Notes: generated by a model not told the origin, from the sequence alone. A DNA stretch of 64,000 nucleotides from Rhodococcus phenolicus (GCF_001646785.1 NZ_LRRH01000023.1:1-64000), one strand, 5' to 3'; shown: positions 27,058 through 35,815, counted from the first letter of the stretch. Numbers and translations are program-made.

Positions 27058-29583
27058 TCACACGTCGGCGATTGCCTCGAGCGGGGGTGTCTTGGCCGCC
27101 CGGACACCCGGCCACAGGGCGGCCAGGACACCGACGACACCGGATCCGATCAGCATGGCCAGCACCTGCCCCCACGGAACGGTGATCTCCCCGAGCCCCT
27201 GATCGGCCAGGGTGCGGACGAAGCCCCACCCGAAGACCAGGCCGAGCACCAATCCGATCACGGCGCCGAAGACGGCGATGAGCAGCGACTCGAGGTAGAT
27301 GGTGCGGCGCACCTGGGCGCGCTGCATACCGACCGCGCGCAGCATGCCGATCTCCCGACGTCGTTCCACCACCGACAGCGCCAGCGTGTTGACGATGCCG
27401 AGGATCGCGATGACGACGGCGAGCGCCAGCAGGCCGTAGAGGACGGCGAGCAGCGTGTCGATCTGCGCCGCCTGCTGACCCTTGAACTGTTCGCGGTCGA
27501 GTACCTGCACCACGACGAACTGCTTGGTCGCGTCCTCGAGACCGGTACGGATCGTCTCGGGGTCGCTGCCGTCGGCGGTGTTGAGCAGCACCACCATCGG
27601 GGCGCGGGAGGCCGCCGGGACGAACTCGTCGAGCAGCTGCGACGACAGCACCCACGGGCCGACCACCTGGTTGTCCTCGTAGATGCCGGCGACCGTCACG
27701 TCGATCGTGGAGCCGTCCCGATTGGTGAGCGGGATCGTCGACCCCACCTGCAGGGAGTGCGTGTCGGCGGTGTCCGTGGAGACCAGCATTCCGCTGTCGC
27801 CGACCTCCTCCGACCCGGCCGTCATGTCGAGGGCGAGCACGTCCCCGGCCGACCCGGACAATGCGGTACCGAACTCGTCGACGTCGCCGACCTTCGCCTG
27901 CACGCCGTACACACCGACGGCCTCGGTCACCCCGGCGACGCCGGCTGCCGCGGTCTCCGCACCCGCCGGAACTCCCATCATCTGTGGGCCCATGAGCATG
28001 AACTCGGATTTGACGCCGGTGTCGACGAGCGTGTTCACGCTGGACTTGGCGGACGCGCCGAACACGGCGATGACCGAGACCAGCATGAGGCCGAGGGTCA
28101 GGGCGAACGCCGTGGCCGCGGTGCGCCGCGGGTTCCGCGCGGCGTTGGTGCGGGCGAGCCGGCCGACCGCGCCGAACGGCCGGGCGAAGACCGCTCCCAG
28201 TGCGCCGACGATCGGCCGCGACAGGGCGGGTGCGGCGAGGAGCACCGCGAAGATCAGCGCGAGCGCACCCACGCCGACGGTCGCGGCGGCGCCGCCGCCC
28301 GTGCCCTGCGCACCGACCACGACGAGCACGGCACCGGCGACCGCGGCGACCGCACCGACGAGGGTGCGCACCCGCAGCGACTCGACCGTGGCGGTGGATT
28401 CCTCACGCATCGCCGCGACCGGCGGCACCTTGGTGGCGCGGCGCGCCGGGGCGTACGCGCTGACGACGGTGACGATGACGCCGACGAGCAGCGCGATGAT
28501 CACCGTGCGCGGCGCGAGCTGCAGAGGACCGGCGGGCAGGCCGATGTCGGCCGCGCCGAGCGCGGCACGCAGCCCGTAGGCCAGGGCCACACCCGCAGCG
28601 ATACCCAGGGCGCTGCCGACGATGCCGACCACCAGTGCCTCGAGGGTCACGGAACGGCCGACCTGCTGGCGGCTGGCGCCGATGGCACGCAGCAGTGCCA
28701 GTTCGCGCAGGCGCTGGGCGACGATCATCGAGAAGGTGTTGTAGATGATGAACGTGCCGACCAGCAGCGCGATCGCGCCGAACGCGAGCAGGAAGTAGTT
28801 GAGGAAGCTCAGCGCCTGCTCGACATCGGACTTGACGTCCTCGGTGACTTCGGCACCGGTCTGCACCTTCATGTCCGGCACGGCGGCGGCGATCTCGTCG
28901 CGCAGCTCGTCCGGAGACACGCTGCCGTCGGAGGCGACGTCCAGATACTGCACGTACCGGCCGTCGGTGAACAGGGTGCGGGCCTGCTCCTCGGTGAACA
29001 GCGCGCCGACGTAGCCGCCGGTGTCGCTGTCGACGTCGTAGATGCCGCTGATCGTGACGGGCTGGATGCCGTGGGAAGCGGTGAGGATCTTCGTCGTGTC
29101 ACCGACGGCGAGGTTGCCTCGCTCCGCGGCACTCGAGTTCAGCGCGATCTGGCCGTCCGCGGTGGGCGGACCGCCCGCCACGAACGTCTCCGGGTCGCCG
29201 AGCATGCGGTCCGGCGGGAGGTAGGCGTGTCCTTCGGCGGGGGCGCCCCCGGTCTGGATCGCGGCACCCTCCGAGTCGAGGACGATGACACCGCCGCCGA
29301 ACGAGGGCACCACGGTCTGCACGCCCGGCACGGCTGTGACCACATCGAGGTCCTCGACCGGGACGCCGCTGGCGCCGGCCCGTTCGGGGCTCACGCGTAC
29401 ATCGACTCCCTTGGCGACGTCGGCGAAGATGTCGTCGAACGTGCGCTGCAGGGTGTCGGTGAACACGAACGAGCCGGTGACGAACGCGGTGCCGAGCACC
29501 ACGGACAGCACCGTCAGCAGCAGCCGGACCTTGTGCGCGGCGATGTTGCGCAGGGCAACCTTGGTGATGGGATTCGAACTCAT
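27058..29583 (-). CDS. ABC transporter permease, MacB/FtsX type with two FtsX domains
   Basis: 841 residues. It has an N-terminal membrane helix (about 18-42), a large extracytoplasmic MacB-type domain, three membrane helices of a first FtsX domain (about 265-385), two central helices, a second periplasmic domain, and a second FtsX domain (about 720-835). The duplicated FtsX layout is the LolC/E- or DevC-like class that exports lipids, lipoproteins or peptides, or transmits force to the envelope. It starts 13 bases after the ATPase gene and forms one exporter with it. Substrate unknown. Confidence 0.9.
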   Translation of the reverse strand: MSSNPITKVALRNIAAHKVRLLLTVLSVVLGTAFVTGSFVFTDTLQRTFDDIFADVAKGVDVRVSPERAGASGVPVEDLDVVTAVPGVQTVVPSFGGGVIVLDSEGAAIQTGGAPAEGHAYLPPDRMLGDPETFVAGGPPTADGQIALNSSAAERGNLAVGDTTKILTASHGIQPVTISGIYDVDSDTGGYVGALFTEEQARTLFTDGRYVQYLDVASDGSVSPDELRDEIAAAVPDMKVQTGAEVTEDVKSDVEQALSFLNYFLLAFGAIALLVGTFIIYNTFSMIVAQRLRELALLRAIGASRQQVGRSVTLEALVVGIVGSALGIAAGVALAYGLRAALGAADIGLPAGPLQLAPRTVIIALLVGVIVTVVSAYAPARRATKVPPVAAMREESTATVESLRVRTLVGAVAAVAGAVLVVVGAQGTGGGAAATVGVGALALIFAVLLAAPALSRPIVGALGAVFARPFGAVGRLARTNAARNPRRTAATAFALTLGLMLVSVIAVFGASAKSSVNTLVDTGVKSEFMLMGPQMMGVPAGAETAAAGVAGVTEAVGVYGVQAKVGDVDEFGTALSGSAGDVLALDMTAGSEEVGDSGMLVSTDTADTHSLQVGSTIPLTNRDGSTIDVTVAGIYEDNQVVGPWVLSSQLLDEFVPAASRAPMVVLLNTADGSDPETIRTGLEDATKQFVVVQVLDREQFKGQQAAQIDTLLAVLYGLLALAVVIAILGIVNTLALSVVERRREIGMLRAVGMQRAQVRRTIYLESLLIAVFGAVIGLVLGLVFGWGFVRTLADQGLGEITVPWGQVLAMLIGSGVVGVLAALWPGVRAAKTPPLEAIADV

Positions 29584-29596
29584 CGTCAGGTGTCCC

Positions 29597-30355
29597 CTAC
29601 TCCGCCACGGGCACGGTGGTCGTGTCGAACCGCTTCATCCGGTCGAGCACGGCGTCCGCGGTCGGATTGCGCAGTTCGTCGACGATGCTGCCGTCGGCGA
29701 GGAACACCACGCGGTCCGCGTAGCTCGCCGCGGTGGGATCGTGGGTGACGATGACGACGGTCTGCCCGAACTCGTCGACGGAGGCCCGCAGGATCGACAG
29801 GACCTCGCTCGACGACCGCGAGTCCAGGTTGCCGGTCGGTTCGTCGCCGAAGATGATGTCGGGCCGGCCGGCGAGTGCGCGAGCGCAGGCCACGCGCTGC
29901 TGCTGACCGCCGGACAGCTCGCCCGGACGGTGGCCGAGGCGCTCCCCGAGACCGAGCCGGGACACCACGGTGTCGAGCCACTCCCGATCGACCTTGCGGC
30001 CGGCGATGTCGAGCGGCAGCGTGATGTTCTCGAGCGCGGTGAGCGTCGGCACCAGGTTGAACGCCTGGAACACAAAGCCGATGCGGTCGCGGCGCAGCTG
30101 CGTCATCTGCTTGTCGGACAGCGACGTCAGGTCGGTGTCGCCGATGAGCACGGACCCGGCGGTCGCGCTGTCGAGACCGGCCAGGCAGTGCATGAGCGTC
30201 GATTTGCCCGAACCGGACGGGCCCATGATGGCGGTGAACTCCCCCGCCGCGAAATCGGCGGTCACCCCGGCGAGGGCGTGCACGGCGGTCTCGCCGGTTC
30301 CGTAGATCTTCTTCAGGTCGATGGCGCGGGCGGCTGCGGCGCTGTGGGATGACAT
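29597..30355 (-). CDS. ABC transporter ATPase (MacB/LolD family)
   Basis: 252 residues. Walker A GPSGSGKST (about 45-53), a Q-loop FVFQAFNL, signature LSGGQQQR (about 151-158), Walker B IIFGDEPTGNLDS and an H-loop VIVTHDP are all present; the FGDEPTGNLDS form is typical of MacB/LolD partners of FtsX-type permeases. ATG 30355 is taken as the start, with an alternative in-frame ATG at 30364. It is transcribed with the permease 13 bases downstream. A nested hairpin directly upstream isolates it from the SDR gene. Confidence 0.92.
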   Translation of the reverse strand: MSSHSAAAARAIDLKKIYGTGETAVHALAGVTADFAAGEFTAIMGPSGSGKSTLMHCLAGLDSATAGSVLIGDTDLTSLSDKQMTQLRRDRIGFVFQAFNLVPTLTALENITLPLDIAGRKVDREWLDTVVSRLGLGERLGHRPGELSGGQQQRVACARALAGRPDIIFGDEPTGNLDSRSSSEVLSILRASVDEFGQTVVIVTHDPTAASYADRVVFLADGSIVDELRNPTADAVLDRMKRFDTTTVPVAE

Positions 30356-30378
30356 GGGCTCCATCTTTGCCGGTCCCG

Positions 30379-30431
30379 CGTCCGGGCACCATCGGGGACC
30401 ACCCTGATCCTCGTCCCCGGGTGCCCGGACG
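30379..30431 (-). terminator. nested 19-bp hairpin after the SDR gene
   Basis: An outer 12-bp stem, CGTCCGGGCACC (30379-30390) with GGTGCCCGGACG (30420-30431), encloses an inner 7-bp stem, CGGGGAC (30393-30399) with GTCCCCG (30413-30419), joined by two unpaired bases. It begins 4 bases past the SDR stop and precedes the ATPase start by 24 bases, so it probably terminates one unit and sits in or beside the promoter of the next. Confidence 0.7.
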
Positions 30432-30434
30432 GGG

Positions 30435-31196
30435 TCAGCTCCAGCGGGCCTGGCCTCCGTCGAGCGGGACGGTGGCGCCGGTGAGATAGCGCGCGCCGTC
30501 GCTGACGATCCACGCGACCGCACGTCCGATGTCCTCCTCGCACTCGCCGATGCGGCGCAGCGGAATGGTCGCGACGAACTCGGCGGCCTCTTCCGGCCGG
30601 TTCTCGGTCCACCATTTCAGTCCGGGCGAGAGGGCGTGCGGAGACACGGCGTTGACGCGGATGTTGTCGGGACCCCATTCGGAGGCGGCGGTGCGGGTCA
30701 GCGACCGCAACGCCTCCTTGACGGAGGCGTAGGCGCCGTAGCCGCTCGTGTCCCACCGGACCGCCGCGGAGGTCACCAGGTTCACGATGTTGCCGCCCCC
30801 GCGTTCCTTCATGATCGGATACACGGCCTGCATCGCGTGCAGTGCGGCGATCGGACCGGACCCGTAGGCCTTGGCCATCAGCTCCGGGGTGAGCTCGAGC
30901 AGCGGCCCGAGCGGGTTGAGGCTGGCGTTGTTGACGAGGATGTCGACTCCGCCGAACACCTCGACGGTCCGGTCGATCGCGGCCGTGATCTGCGCGGTGT
31001 CCGCGATGTCGCACACGATCGGCTCGGCGGTGCCGCCGAACGCGCGGATCTGCTCGACGGTGTCGGTGAGCTTGGATTCGGTGCGGCCGGACACGGCGAT
31101 CGAGGCGCCCTCACGGGCCAGCGCGAACGCTATCCCCTGCCCCACGCCCTGTCCGGCGCCGGTGATGAACGCGACCTTGCCTTCGAGTGTGCCCAT
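30435..31196 (-). CDS. short-chain dehydrogenase/reductase
   Basis: 253 residues of a classical SDR. The cofactor motif TGAGQGVG is at residues 13-20, NNAS near 92-95, the active-site serine lies in VTSAAV (about 142), and the catalytic YASVK pair follows near 155-159. ATG 31196 is preceded by GGAAGGG about 7 bases upstream. An acidic residue after the second strand is replaced by Arg (SGRTESK), which usually means NADPH preference. The substrate, an alcohol or ketone, cannot be named. Confidence 0.9.
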   Translation of the reverse strand: MGTLEGKVAFITGAGQGVGQGIAFALAREGASIAVSGRTESKLTDTVEQIRAFGGTAEPIVCDIADTAQITAAIDRTVEVFGGVDILVNNASLNPLGPLLELTPELMAKAYGSGPIAALHAMQAVYPIMKERGGGNIVNLVTSAAVRWDTSGYGAYASVKEALRSLTRTAASEWGPDNIRVNAVSPHALSPGLKWWTENRPEEAAEFVATIPLRRIGECEEDIGRAVAWIVSDGARYLTGATVPLDGGQARWS

Positions 31197-31398
31197 TGAC
31201 GACCCTTCCGTGCTGTTGCGTGCCGGGTATTGCTGCGTGCCGCCCGGAATGCAAACAGATCGCTCGGGCACCGGACAGCCGCGGTCCCGGTGATCGGGTC
31301 GCTGCTCCCCGGACCTGGACCGATCCTGCTCGCCGGGATCGCCTAGGCTCGGGTGCCGAGGCCGTACCACCCGGGTCGGCGCCCACCGGGAGGACACG

Positions 31399-31980
31399 AT
31401 GACCGACCACGACACCCACGACGGACCGATCCGCGTCGACGGCGAACTCGCCGTGGCGACCGAGGAACGGCAGCAGCTGATCGACCTGAGCACCCGGGCA
31501 CTGGCGGAACTGCTCGGCAGTGCACCGGAGACCGACGAGGACGGCGACATCGTGATCCCCGTCCACGGGTTCGGGGTGTTCGTCACCGTCTCCGACGAAT
31601 CGCCGGAGCTGCACGTGTGGTCGTCGCTGCTCAGCGAGGTCGGCAGCCGGGACAACACGGCCGAGCTGGTCGCGGAGCTGTCCGAGGAATGGCCCCGCCT
31701 GCGCTTCAGCCTCCAGCAGGGGCATCTGCTGGTGTCGACGATCCTCGACGCCGATCCGTTCACCCCACAGCACCTGGTGAACCTGATCGGTGAGATCCAC
31801 GATCTCACCCACGAGCTGGACGACGACTTCGCGTCCCGGTTCGGCGGCGTCCTCGACTGCGACGCCGACGACGACTCGTACGCGGGCGAATGCGGTGGGG
31901 GCGGCTGCGGCGACGGCTGCACGTGCGGCCACGGCGACGAACTGGGCACCTCCATCCCGGTCGGAGAACCCGAAGCGTAG
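31399..31980 (+). CDS. YbjN/type III chaperone-like protein with Cys-rich tail
   Basis: 193 residues; GGGAGGA (31388-31394) sets the ATG. The body (about 25-150) alternates helices and strands like the YbjN/type III secretion chaperone fold (ERQQLIDLSTRALAELL, FGVFVTVSDESPELHVWSSLL, LRFSLQQGHLLVSTIL). The end carries CGGGGCGDGCTCGHG (about 166-180), four cysteines and a histidine within 15 residues, a probable metal-binding tail not expected for the fold. Its stop is 26 bases before the endonuclease IV ATG, which has its own leaderless-type promoter. Function unknown. Confidence 0.7.
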   Translation: MTDHDTHDGPIRVDGELAVATEERQQLIDLSTRALAELLGSAPETDEDGDIVIPVHGFGVFVTVSDESPELHVWSSLLSEVGSRDNTAELVAELSEEWPRLRFSLQQGHLLVSTILDADPFTPQHLVNLIGEIHDLTHELDDDFASRFGGVLDCDADDDSYAGECGGGGCGDGCTCGHGDELGTSIPVGEPEA

Positions 31981-31993
31981 GTCGCCCCGGCGT

Positions 31994-32006
31994 TACGCTG
32001 GAGCAC
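31994..32006 (+). promoter_or_regulatory. leaderless-type -10 element of nfo
   Basis: TACGCT (31994-31999) is followed by 7 bases (GGAGCAC) and then the nfo ATG, so transcription would start at or next to the start codon. The same TACGCT plus 7-base arrangement precedes the AraC-type gene at 59746. Confidence 0.4.
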
Positions 32007-32798
32007 ATGCGGATAGGCGCACACGTCCGGCAGGACGACGATCCGATCGGTCAGGGTGAACGTCTCGGCGCGGACCTGGTGCAGGTCTTCCTGTCCGACC
32101 CGCAGAAGTGGGACACGCCGGGAACGCACCCGCGCGCCGAGCAGATCCTCGCGTCCGACATCGATGTGGTGGTGCACTCGCCCTACGTCATCAACGTCGC
32201 GAGCCTGAACAACAGGCTGCGGATGCCGTCGCGCAAGGCGGTCGCCGAACACGCGTCCGCGGCGGCCGCGATCGGCGCGCTCGGTCTGGTCGTGCACGGC
32301 GGGCACGTCCGCGACGGCGAGAACGTGGCAGCCGGTGTGGAGAACTGGCGGAAGCTGTTCGAACGGCAGGAGGACAAGGGCGGTTTCGCGGTGCCGATCC
32401 TCGTCGAGAACACCGCCGGCGGTGATTTCGCGATGGCCCGCTACGTCGATGCGATCGGCCGGTTGTGGGATGCCATCGGCGGCTACGGTGCCGGGTTCTG
32501 TCTCGACACCTGCCACGCATGGGCGGCCGGCGAAGACCTGGTCGACGTCGTGGAGCGGGTGCGCGCGGTCACCGGGCGAATCGACCTGGTGCACCTGAAC
32601 AACTCGCGCGACGAGTTCGATTCGGCCCGGGACCGGCACGCGAACCTCGCCGACGGGCAGATCGACCGGGAGCTGCTCGCCGAGGTGGCCGCTGCCGCCG
32701 GCGCCCCGATCGTCCTGGAGACACCCGCGGACGGGATGGCCGACGACATCGCCTACCTGCGGGAGCGGTTGGGCCGGTCCAGTTCCCCCGTGAGATAA
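32007..32798 (+). CDS. nfo: endonuclease IV (AP endonuclease)
   Basis: 263 residues. The TIM-barrel zinc ligands of the Nfo family can be followed: HSPY (about 54), VVHGGH (about 92-97), LVENTAGG with its glutamate (about 133), CLDTCHAWAAG (about 170), VHLNNSRDEFDS and RHANLADG (about 198-218), and LETP near the end. The enzyme cleaves DNA 5' to abasic sites in base excision repair. Its 3' end overlaps the opposing TetR gene by 46 bases. Confidence 0.93.
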   Translation: MRIGAHVRQDDDPIGQGERLGADLVQVFLSDPQKWDTPGTHPRAEQILASDIDVVVHSPYVINVASLNNRLRMPSRKAVAEHASAAAAIGALGLVVHGGHVRDGENVAAGVENWRKLFERQEDKGGFAVPILVENTAGGDFAMARYVDAIGRLWDAIGGYGAGFCLDTCHAWAAGEDLVDVVERVRAVTGRIDLVHLNNSRDEFDSARDRHANLADGQIDRELLAEVAAAAGAPIVLETPADGMADDIAYLRERLGRSSSPVR

Positions 32799-33370
32799 CG
32801 CTGCAGGGTCGGGCCGACGATACCGACCACACTGTCGGCGGGCAGTGACGCGAGGGGTTCGAGCCGCAGCAGGTAGCGGGTGACCATCAACCCCGCCATC
32901 TGTGACGCGACGAGTTCGACGCGCAGCGGTCCGGTGCCCGCCGGGTGATCCACGCGGGGGACGATTTCGTCGAAGACGATGTCCAGCAGGAATGTCCGCA
33001 GCAGCCCGATGTCGCCGCTCCCGCCGAGGACCGTGCGGAACACCGCGACGATGGCGTCGCGGTGCGGCGAATCCCAGACACCGAGCAGCGCGGACGCCAG
33101 CCGCGGCCCGATCTCGTCGACAGGTCCGTCCCGGACGGGTGCGAGGACGTCGTAGGGGTCGACGGGCAACGCGATGGACGCGGCGAACAGGGCGTGTTTG
33201 CTGCCGAAGTAGTGGTGCACCAGCGCGGCGTCCACTTCGGCGCGGGCGGCGATCGAGCGGATGGTAGTCTCGCCGAAACCGTTGGTGGCGAACAGTTCTC
33301 GCGCCGATTCCAGAATCCGCTCGCGGCTGCCGGAGTTGCCCGGCCGACGGCCCGGGCGCGTCCCGGTCAC
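32753..33370 (-). CDS. TetR-family regulator of the adjoining ABC exporter
   Basis: 205 residues from GTG 33370. The helix-turn-helix spans about 17-62 (RERILESARELFATNGFGETTIRSIAARAEVDAALVHHYFGSK), followed by a TetR C-terminal domain. The start overlaps the stop of the ABC-2 permease gene by 4 bases (GTGA), so the regulator is the last gene of an ATPase-permease-regulator operon. A palindrome at 34862-34877, just upstream of that operon, is its likely operator, giving feedback control of the exporter. It overlaps nfo tail to tail. Confidence 0.9.
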   Translation of the reverse strand: MTGTRPGRRPGNSGSRERILESARELFATNGFGETTIRSIAARAEVDAALVHHYFGSKHALFAASIALPVDPYDVLAPVRDGPVDEIGPRLASALLGVWDSPHRDAIVAVFRTVLGGSGDIGLLRTFLLDIVFDEIVPRVDHPAGTGPLRVELVASQMAGLMVTRYLLRLEPLASLPADSVVGIVGPTLQRYLTGELDRPNRSRR

Positions 33371-34122
33371 GGTGTCCGCCGACGCAGTGTCGCCGCCCCG
33401 AGCGACAGTGCAGCGACCACGAAGGCGACGACGACCACCAGGTCACGCAGCATCACGGCGGTGATCCCGGGATGGGCGGCGACCTGCTGCAGGGCCTCCA
33501 CCGCGTAACTCAGGGGCAGCACGTTGCTGATCCACTGCAGCCAGTCGGGGAGCTGATCGCGCGGCACGAGCAGACCGCACAGCAGCAACTGGGGGATGAC
33601 GATCACCGGCATGAACTGCACGGCCTGGAACTCGGTGCGGGCGAACGCGCTGCACAGCAGGCCCAGGGAGACTCCGAGCACGGCGTCGAGCACCGCGATG
33701 AGAATGACCCACCCGACGTTTCCCAGGGTGGCCAGACCCAGCAGCCCGAAGGACACGAGACACGCCAGACCGGCCTGCACGGCCGCCGCGAGGGAGAACG
33801 CGCTGCCGTACCCGGCGAGCAGATCGAACTTCGTCAGCGGTGTGGTGAGCAGTCGTTCGAGGGTGCCCGACGAGCGTTCGCGCTGCATCGCGATGGACGT
33901 GACGAGGAACATCACCACGAACGGCAGGATCCCGAGCATCGTGATCGCGATGCGGTCGAACAGGGACGGACCCACCGGCGGCGCCGGCACGTTCCGGTAG
34001 ATGAAGAACAGCAGGATCATCAGCAGGCTCGGTACGAGCACGATCATCGCGACGGTGCGATGATCGGACCGCAACTGCCGCAGGATCCGCGTCGTCGTCG
34101 CGGCGTAGATGGTGGCGTTCAC
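33367..34122 (-). CDS. ABC-2 type exporter permease
   Basis: 251 residues from GTG 34122, overlapping the ATPase stop by 4 bases. Six hydrophobic segments in the ABC-2/DrrB pattern are visible: one near residue 25, then 60-80, 105-130, 135-160, 170-190 and 225-245. The cytoplasmic loop RERSSGTLERLLTTPLTKFDLLAGY (about 82-106) is characteristic of drug and polyketide exporters. It pairs with the ATPase upstream. Confidence 0.92.
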   Translation of the reverse strand: MNATIYAATTTRILRQLRSDHRTVAMIVLVPSLLMILLFFIYRNVPAPPVGPSLFDRIAITMLGILPFVVMFLVTSIAMQRERSSGTLERLLTTPLTKFDLLAGYGSAFSLAAAVQAGLACLVSFGLLGLATLGNVGWVILIAVLDAVLGVSLGLLCSAFARTEFQAVQFMPVIVIPQLLLCGLLVPRDQLPDWLQWISNVLPLSYAVEALQQVAAHPGITAVMLRDLVVVVAFVVAALSLGAATLRRRTP

Positions 34123-34850
34123 GACGCGCCTCCCGTTCCGGCCCGGATCAACCTGAGAAATGCGTCCTCGAGCTGGGGTTCGCCGGTCTGTTCGCGCAGC
34201 TCGCCGGGAGTGAGCTGCGCGAGCACCCGGCCCTCGCGCATCAGCAGCAGACGTGCGCAGCGGTCCGCCTCGTCCATGACGTGGCTCGAGATCACCAGCG
34301 TGACGCCCCGGTCGGCCAGGGTGTGGAAGTGTTCCCACAGTTCCACGCGCAGAACGGGATCGAGGCCGACGGTGGGTTCGTCCAGGACGAGCAGTTCCGG
34401 CTCGCCCACCAGAGCGCACGCCAGCGACACCCGCCCGAGCTGACCGCCGGACAGGTTGCCTGCGTGTTGTTTCGTGTGGCTGCCCAGTCCGACGGCCGCG
34501 ATGGTGTCGCGGACGACGGAGCCCGATTTCCCGTACAGGGCGGCGAAGTGGGCGACGTTCTCGGCGACGGTCAGATCGAGGTAGACGCTCGGCGCCTGGG
34601 TCACGTAACCGACCCGCCGACGCAGGCTCGCCTCTCCGGCGGGCCGGTCCAGGACGGTGACGGTGCCGGATTCGACGATCTGGGTGCCGACGATGCACCG
34701 CATCAGCGTGGTCTTCCCGCAACCGGACGGCCCGAGCAGTCCGGTGATCGAGCCTCTGGGGATCGTGACCGTTACGCCCTCGAGGGCGCGGTGCGGGCCG
34801 CGGCGGACGTTCAGGTCACGGATGTCCACGGCAGGAGTGGAGTCGTTCAT
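34119..34850 (-). CDS. ABC exporter ATPase (DrrA-like)
   Basis: 243 residues with Walker A GPSGCGKTT (about 39-47), signature LSGGQLGRVSLA (about 133-144), Walker B LLVLDEPTVGLDP and switch histidine in VISSHVMDEADRCARLLLM. The pattern matches ABC-2 drug-export ATPases. First gene of a three-gene operon tied by two 4-base overlaps. ATG 34850 lies 11 bases from the palindrome proposed as operator. Confidence 0.93.
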   Translation of the reverse strand: MNDSTPAVDIRDLNVRRGPHRALEGVTVTIPRGSITGLLGPSGCGKTTLMRCIVGTQIVESGTVTVLDRPAGEASLRRRVGYVTQAPSVYLDLTVAENVAHFAALYGKSGSVVRDTIAAVGLGSHTKQHAGNLSGGQLGRVSLACALVGEPELLVLDEPTVGLDPVLRVELWEHFHTLADRGVTLVISSHVMDEADRCARLLLMREGRVLAQLTPGELREQTGEPQLEDAFLRLIRAGTGGAS

Positions 34851-34861
34851 GAGGGACTCTA

Positions 34862-34877
34862 TTCATCGAGTGATGAA
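34862..34877 (-). promoter_or_regulatory. candidate TetR operator of the exporter operon
   Basis: TTCATC-GAGT-GATGAA, a perfect 6-base inverted repeat, lies 11-27 bases upstream of the ATPase ATG. Its size and place fit autoregulation by the TetR encoded at the operon's end. The local sequence (34861-34900) is also much richer in A and T than its surroundings, as a promoter would be. Confidence 0.5.
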
Positions 34878-34935
34878 ATCATCGTCTGTTGAATTGTGCA
34901 CCCTAACTCCGGCGACCGTCAACCCTCGGGCGCGG

Positions 34936-35139
34936 TCAGGGCACGAGGACGTACCGGCCGCGTACCCCCCCGCCCGGCCACGGCGCGATACGCGTCGGCC
35001 GCGCGGTCCAGCGGCAACACGGCATGCTCCCGCCGGTCGCCGTCCGGGTGAGCAGCTCGGCCGGGCGCGGGCCGGCTTCTGCGGGAATTAGGTACTCGAA
35101 GGTGCCTGACGAACCGAGCGGGAGCACTTCGACGCACAC
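34936..35139 (-). pseudogene. decayed 3' end of a zinc-type alcohol dehydrogenase / quinone oxidoreductase
   Basis: On the minus strand, one frame reads GSSGTFEYLIPAEAGPRPAELLTRTA, a neighbouring frame then reads EHAVLPLDRAADAYRAVAGRGG, and the first frame ends GVRGRYVLVP-stop. Together these match the typical C-terminus of medium-chain quinone oxidoreductases (H-x-V-x-PL-x-x-AAxAY ... G-x-x-GKxVL-x-P) broken by at least two frameshifts. No catalytic core precedes it. This explains most of the gap between the exporter operon and the lipoprotein at 35195; the rest (34878-34935, 35140-35194) holds only promoter-sized sequence. Confidence 0.6.
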
Positions 35140-35194
35140 GTGACGGACCCGCCAATCCCCGGCTCTCGCGGGTCACAGCCGTAACATCGATCCC

Positions 35195-35785
35195 ATGAAC
35201 CACCGCCGCATCGCCGTCGTCGCCGTTGCCGCTGCTACCGTCCTGACCGTCGCGGGGTGCGCCGACTCCCAGAGCCCCGCTCCGCCCGCGTCGGCCGGCA
35301 CGACAGCCGCCATCACCACAACCGAGCCTGCGGTCTCGGAGAACCTCCCGGTCGACGCGACCGACAAGACTTCCCCGGCGGAGCCCGGCTCGAAGCTCAC
35401 CGTCACCGACATCCGCACGGGCGTCCACGACGGCTTCGACCGTGTGGTCTACGAGCTCGGCGGCACCGGGGCCCCCGGCTGGCGCGTCGGCTACGTCGAC
35501 CGCGCCGTGCAGGACGGGAGCGGCACCGACGTGCAGGTCGCGGGCGGTGCGATCCTCCAAGTGCTCATCGACGGCTCGGCGTACCCGTTCGACAGCGGCG
35601 TCGACCAGTATTCGGGTCCCCAACCGGTGCTCGCGGCGCCCGGCGGCTCGGTCGTCGAGGTCAACGGAGCGGGCGTGTTCGAGGGTGTCACCCAGTCGTT
35701 CATCGGCATCACCGAGCCCGGCACGGCATTCTCGGTCTACGCGCTGACCGGCCCGACCCGGCTGGTGATCGACGTGGCGCGCTGA
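35195..35785 (+). CDS. AMIN-like domain lipoprotein
   Basis: 196 residues. The signal peptide ends in lipobox TVAGC (cysteine about 22), followed by a Ser/Thr/Pro linker to about residue 65. The C-terminal domain (about 68-196: LTVTDIRTGVHDGFDRVVYELGG, then TRLVIDVAR) is the AMIN-like fold of actinobacterial lipoproteins. The fold binds cell-wall glycans in related proteins; here an extracytoplasmic wall-associated role is inferred. It ends at a long hairpin shared with the opposing operon. Confidence 0.82.
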   Translation: MNHRRIAVVAVAAATVLTVAGCADSQSPAPPASAGTTAAITTTEPAVSENLPVDATDKTSPAEPGSKLTVTDIRTGVHDGFDRVVYELGGTGAPGWRVGYVDRAVQDGSGTDVQVAGGAILQVLIDGSAYPFDSGVDQYSGPQPVLAAPGGSVVEVNGAGVFEGVTQSFIGITEPGTAFSVYALTGPTRLVIDVAR

Positions 35786-35815
35786 CCAGGGGTCCTTACA
35801 GCGTTCGTCGTGAAT

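Noticed and set aside
34891-35194. A small functional zinc-binding protein gene
   Set aside because: The recognisable oxidoreductase sequence alternates between frames and lacks a catalytic core, so it was called a pseudogene.
35785-35800. Third copy of the CACCCCAGGGGTG palindrome
   Set aside because: The sequence here is GACCAGGGGTCC, lacking the CACCCC arm, so it does not belong to that family.
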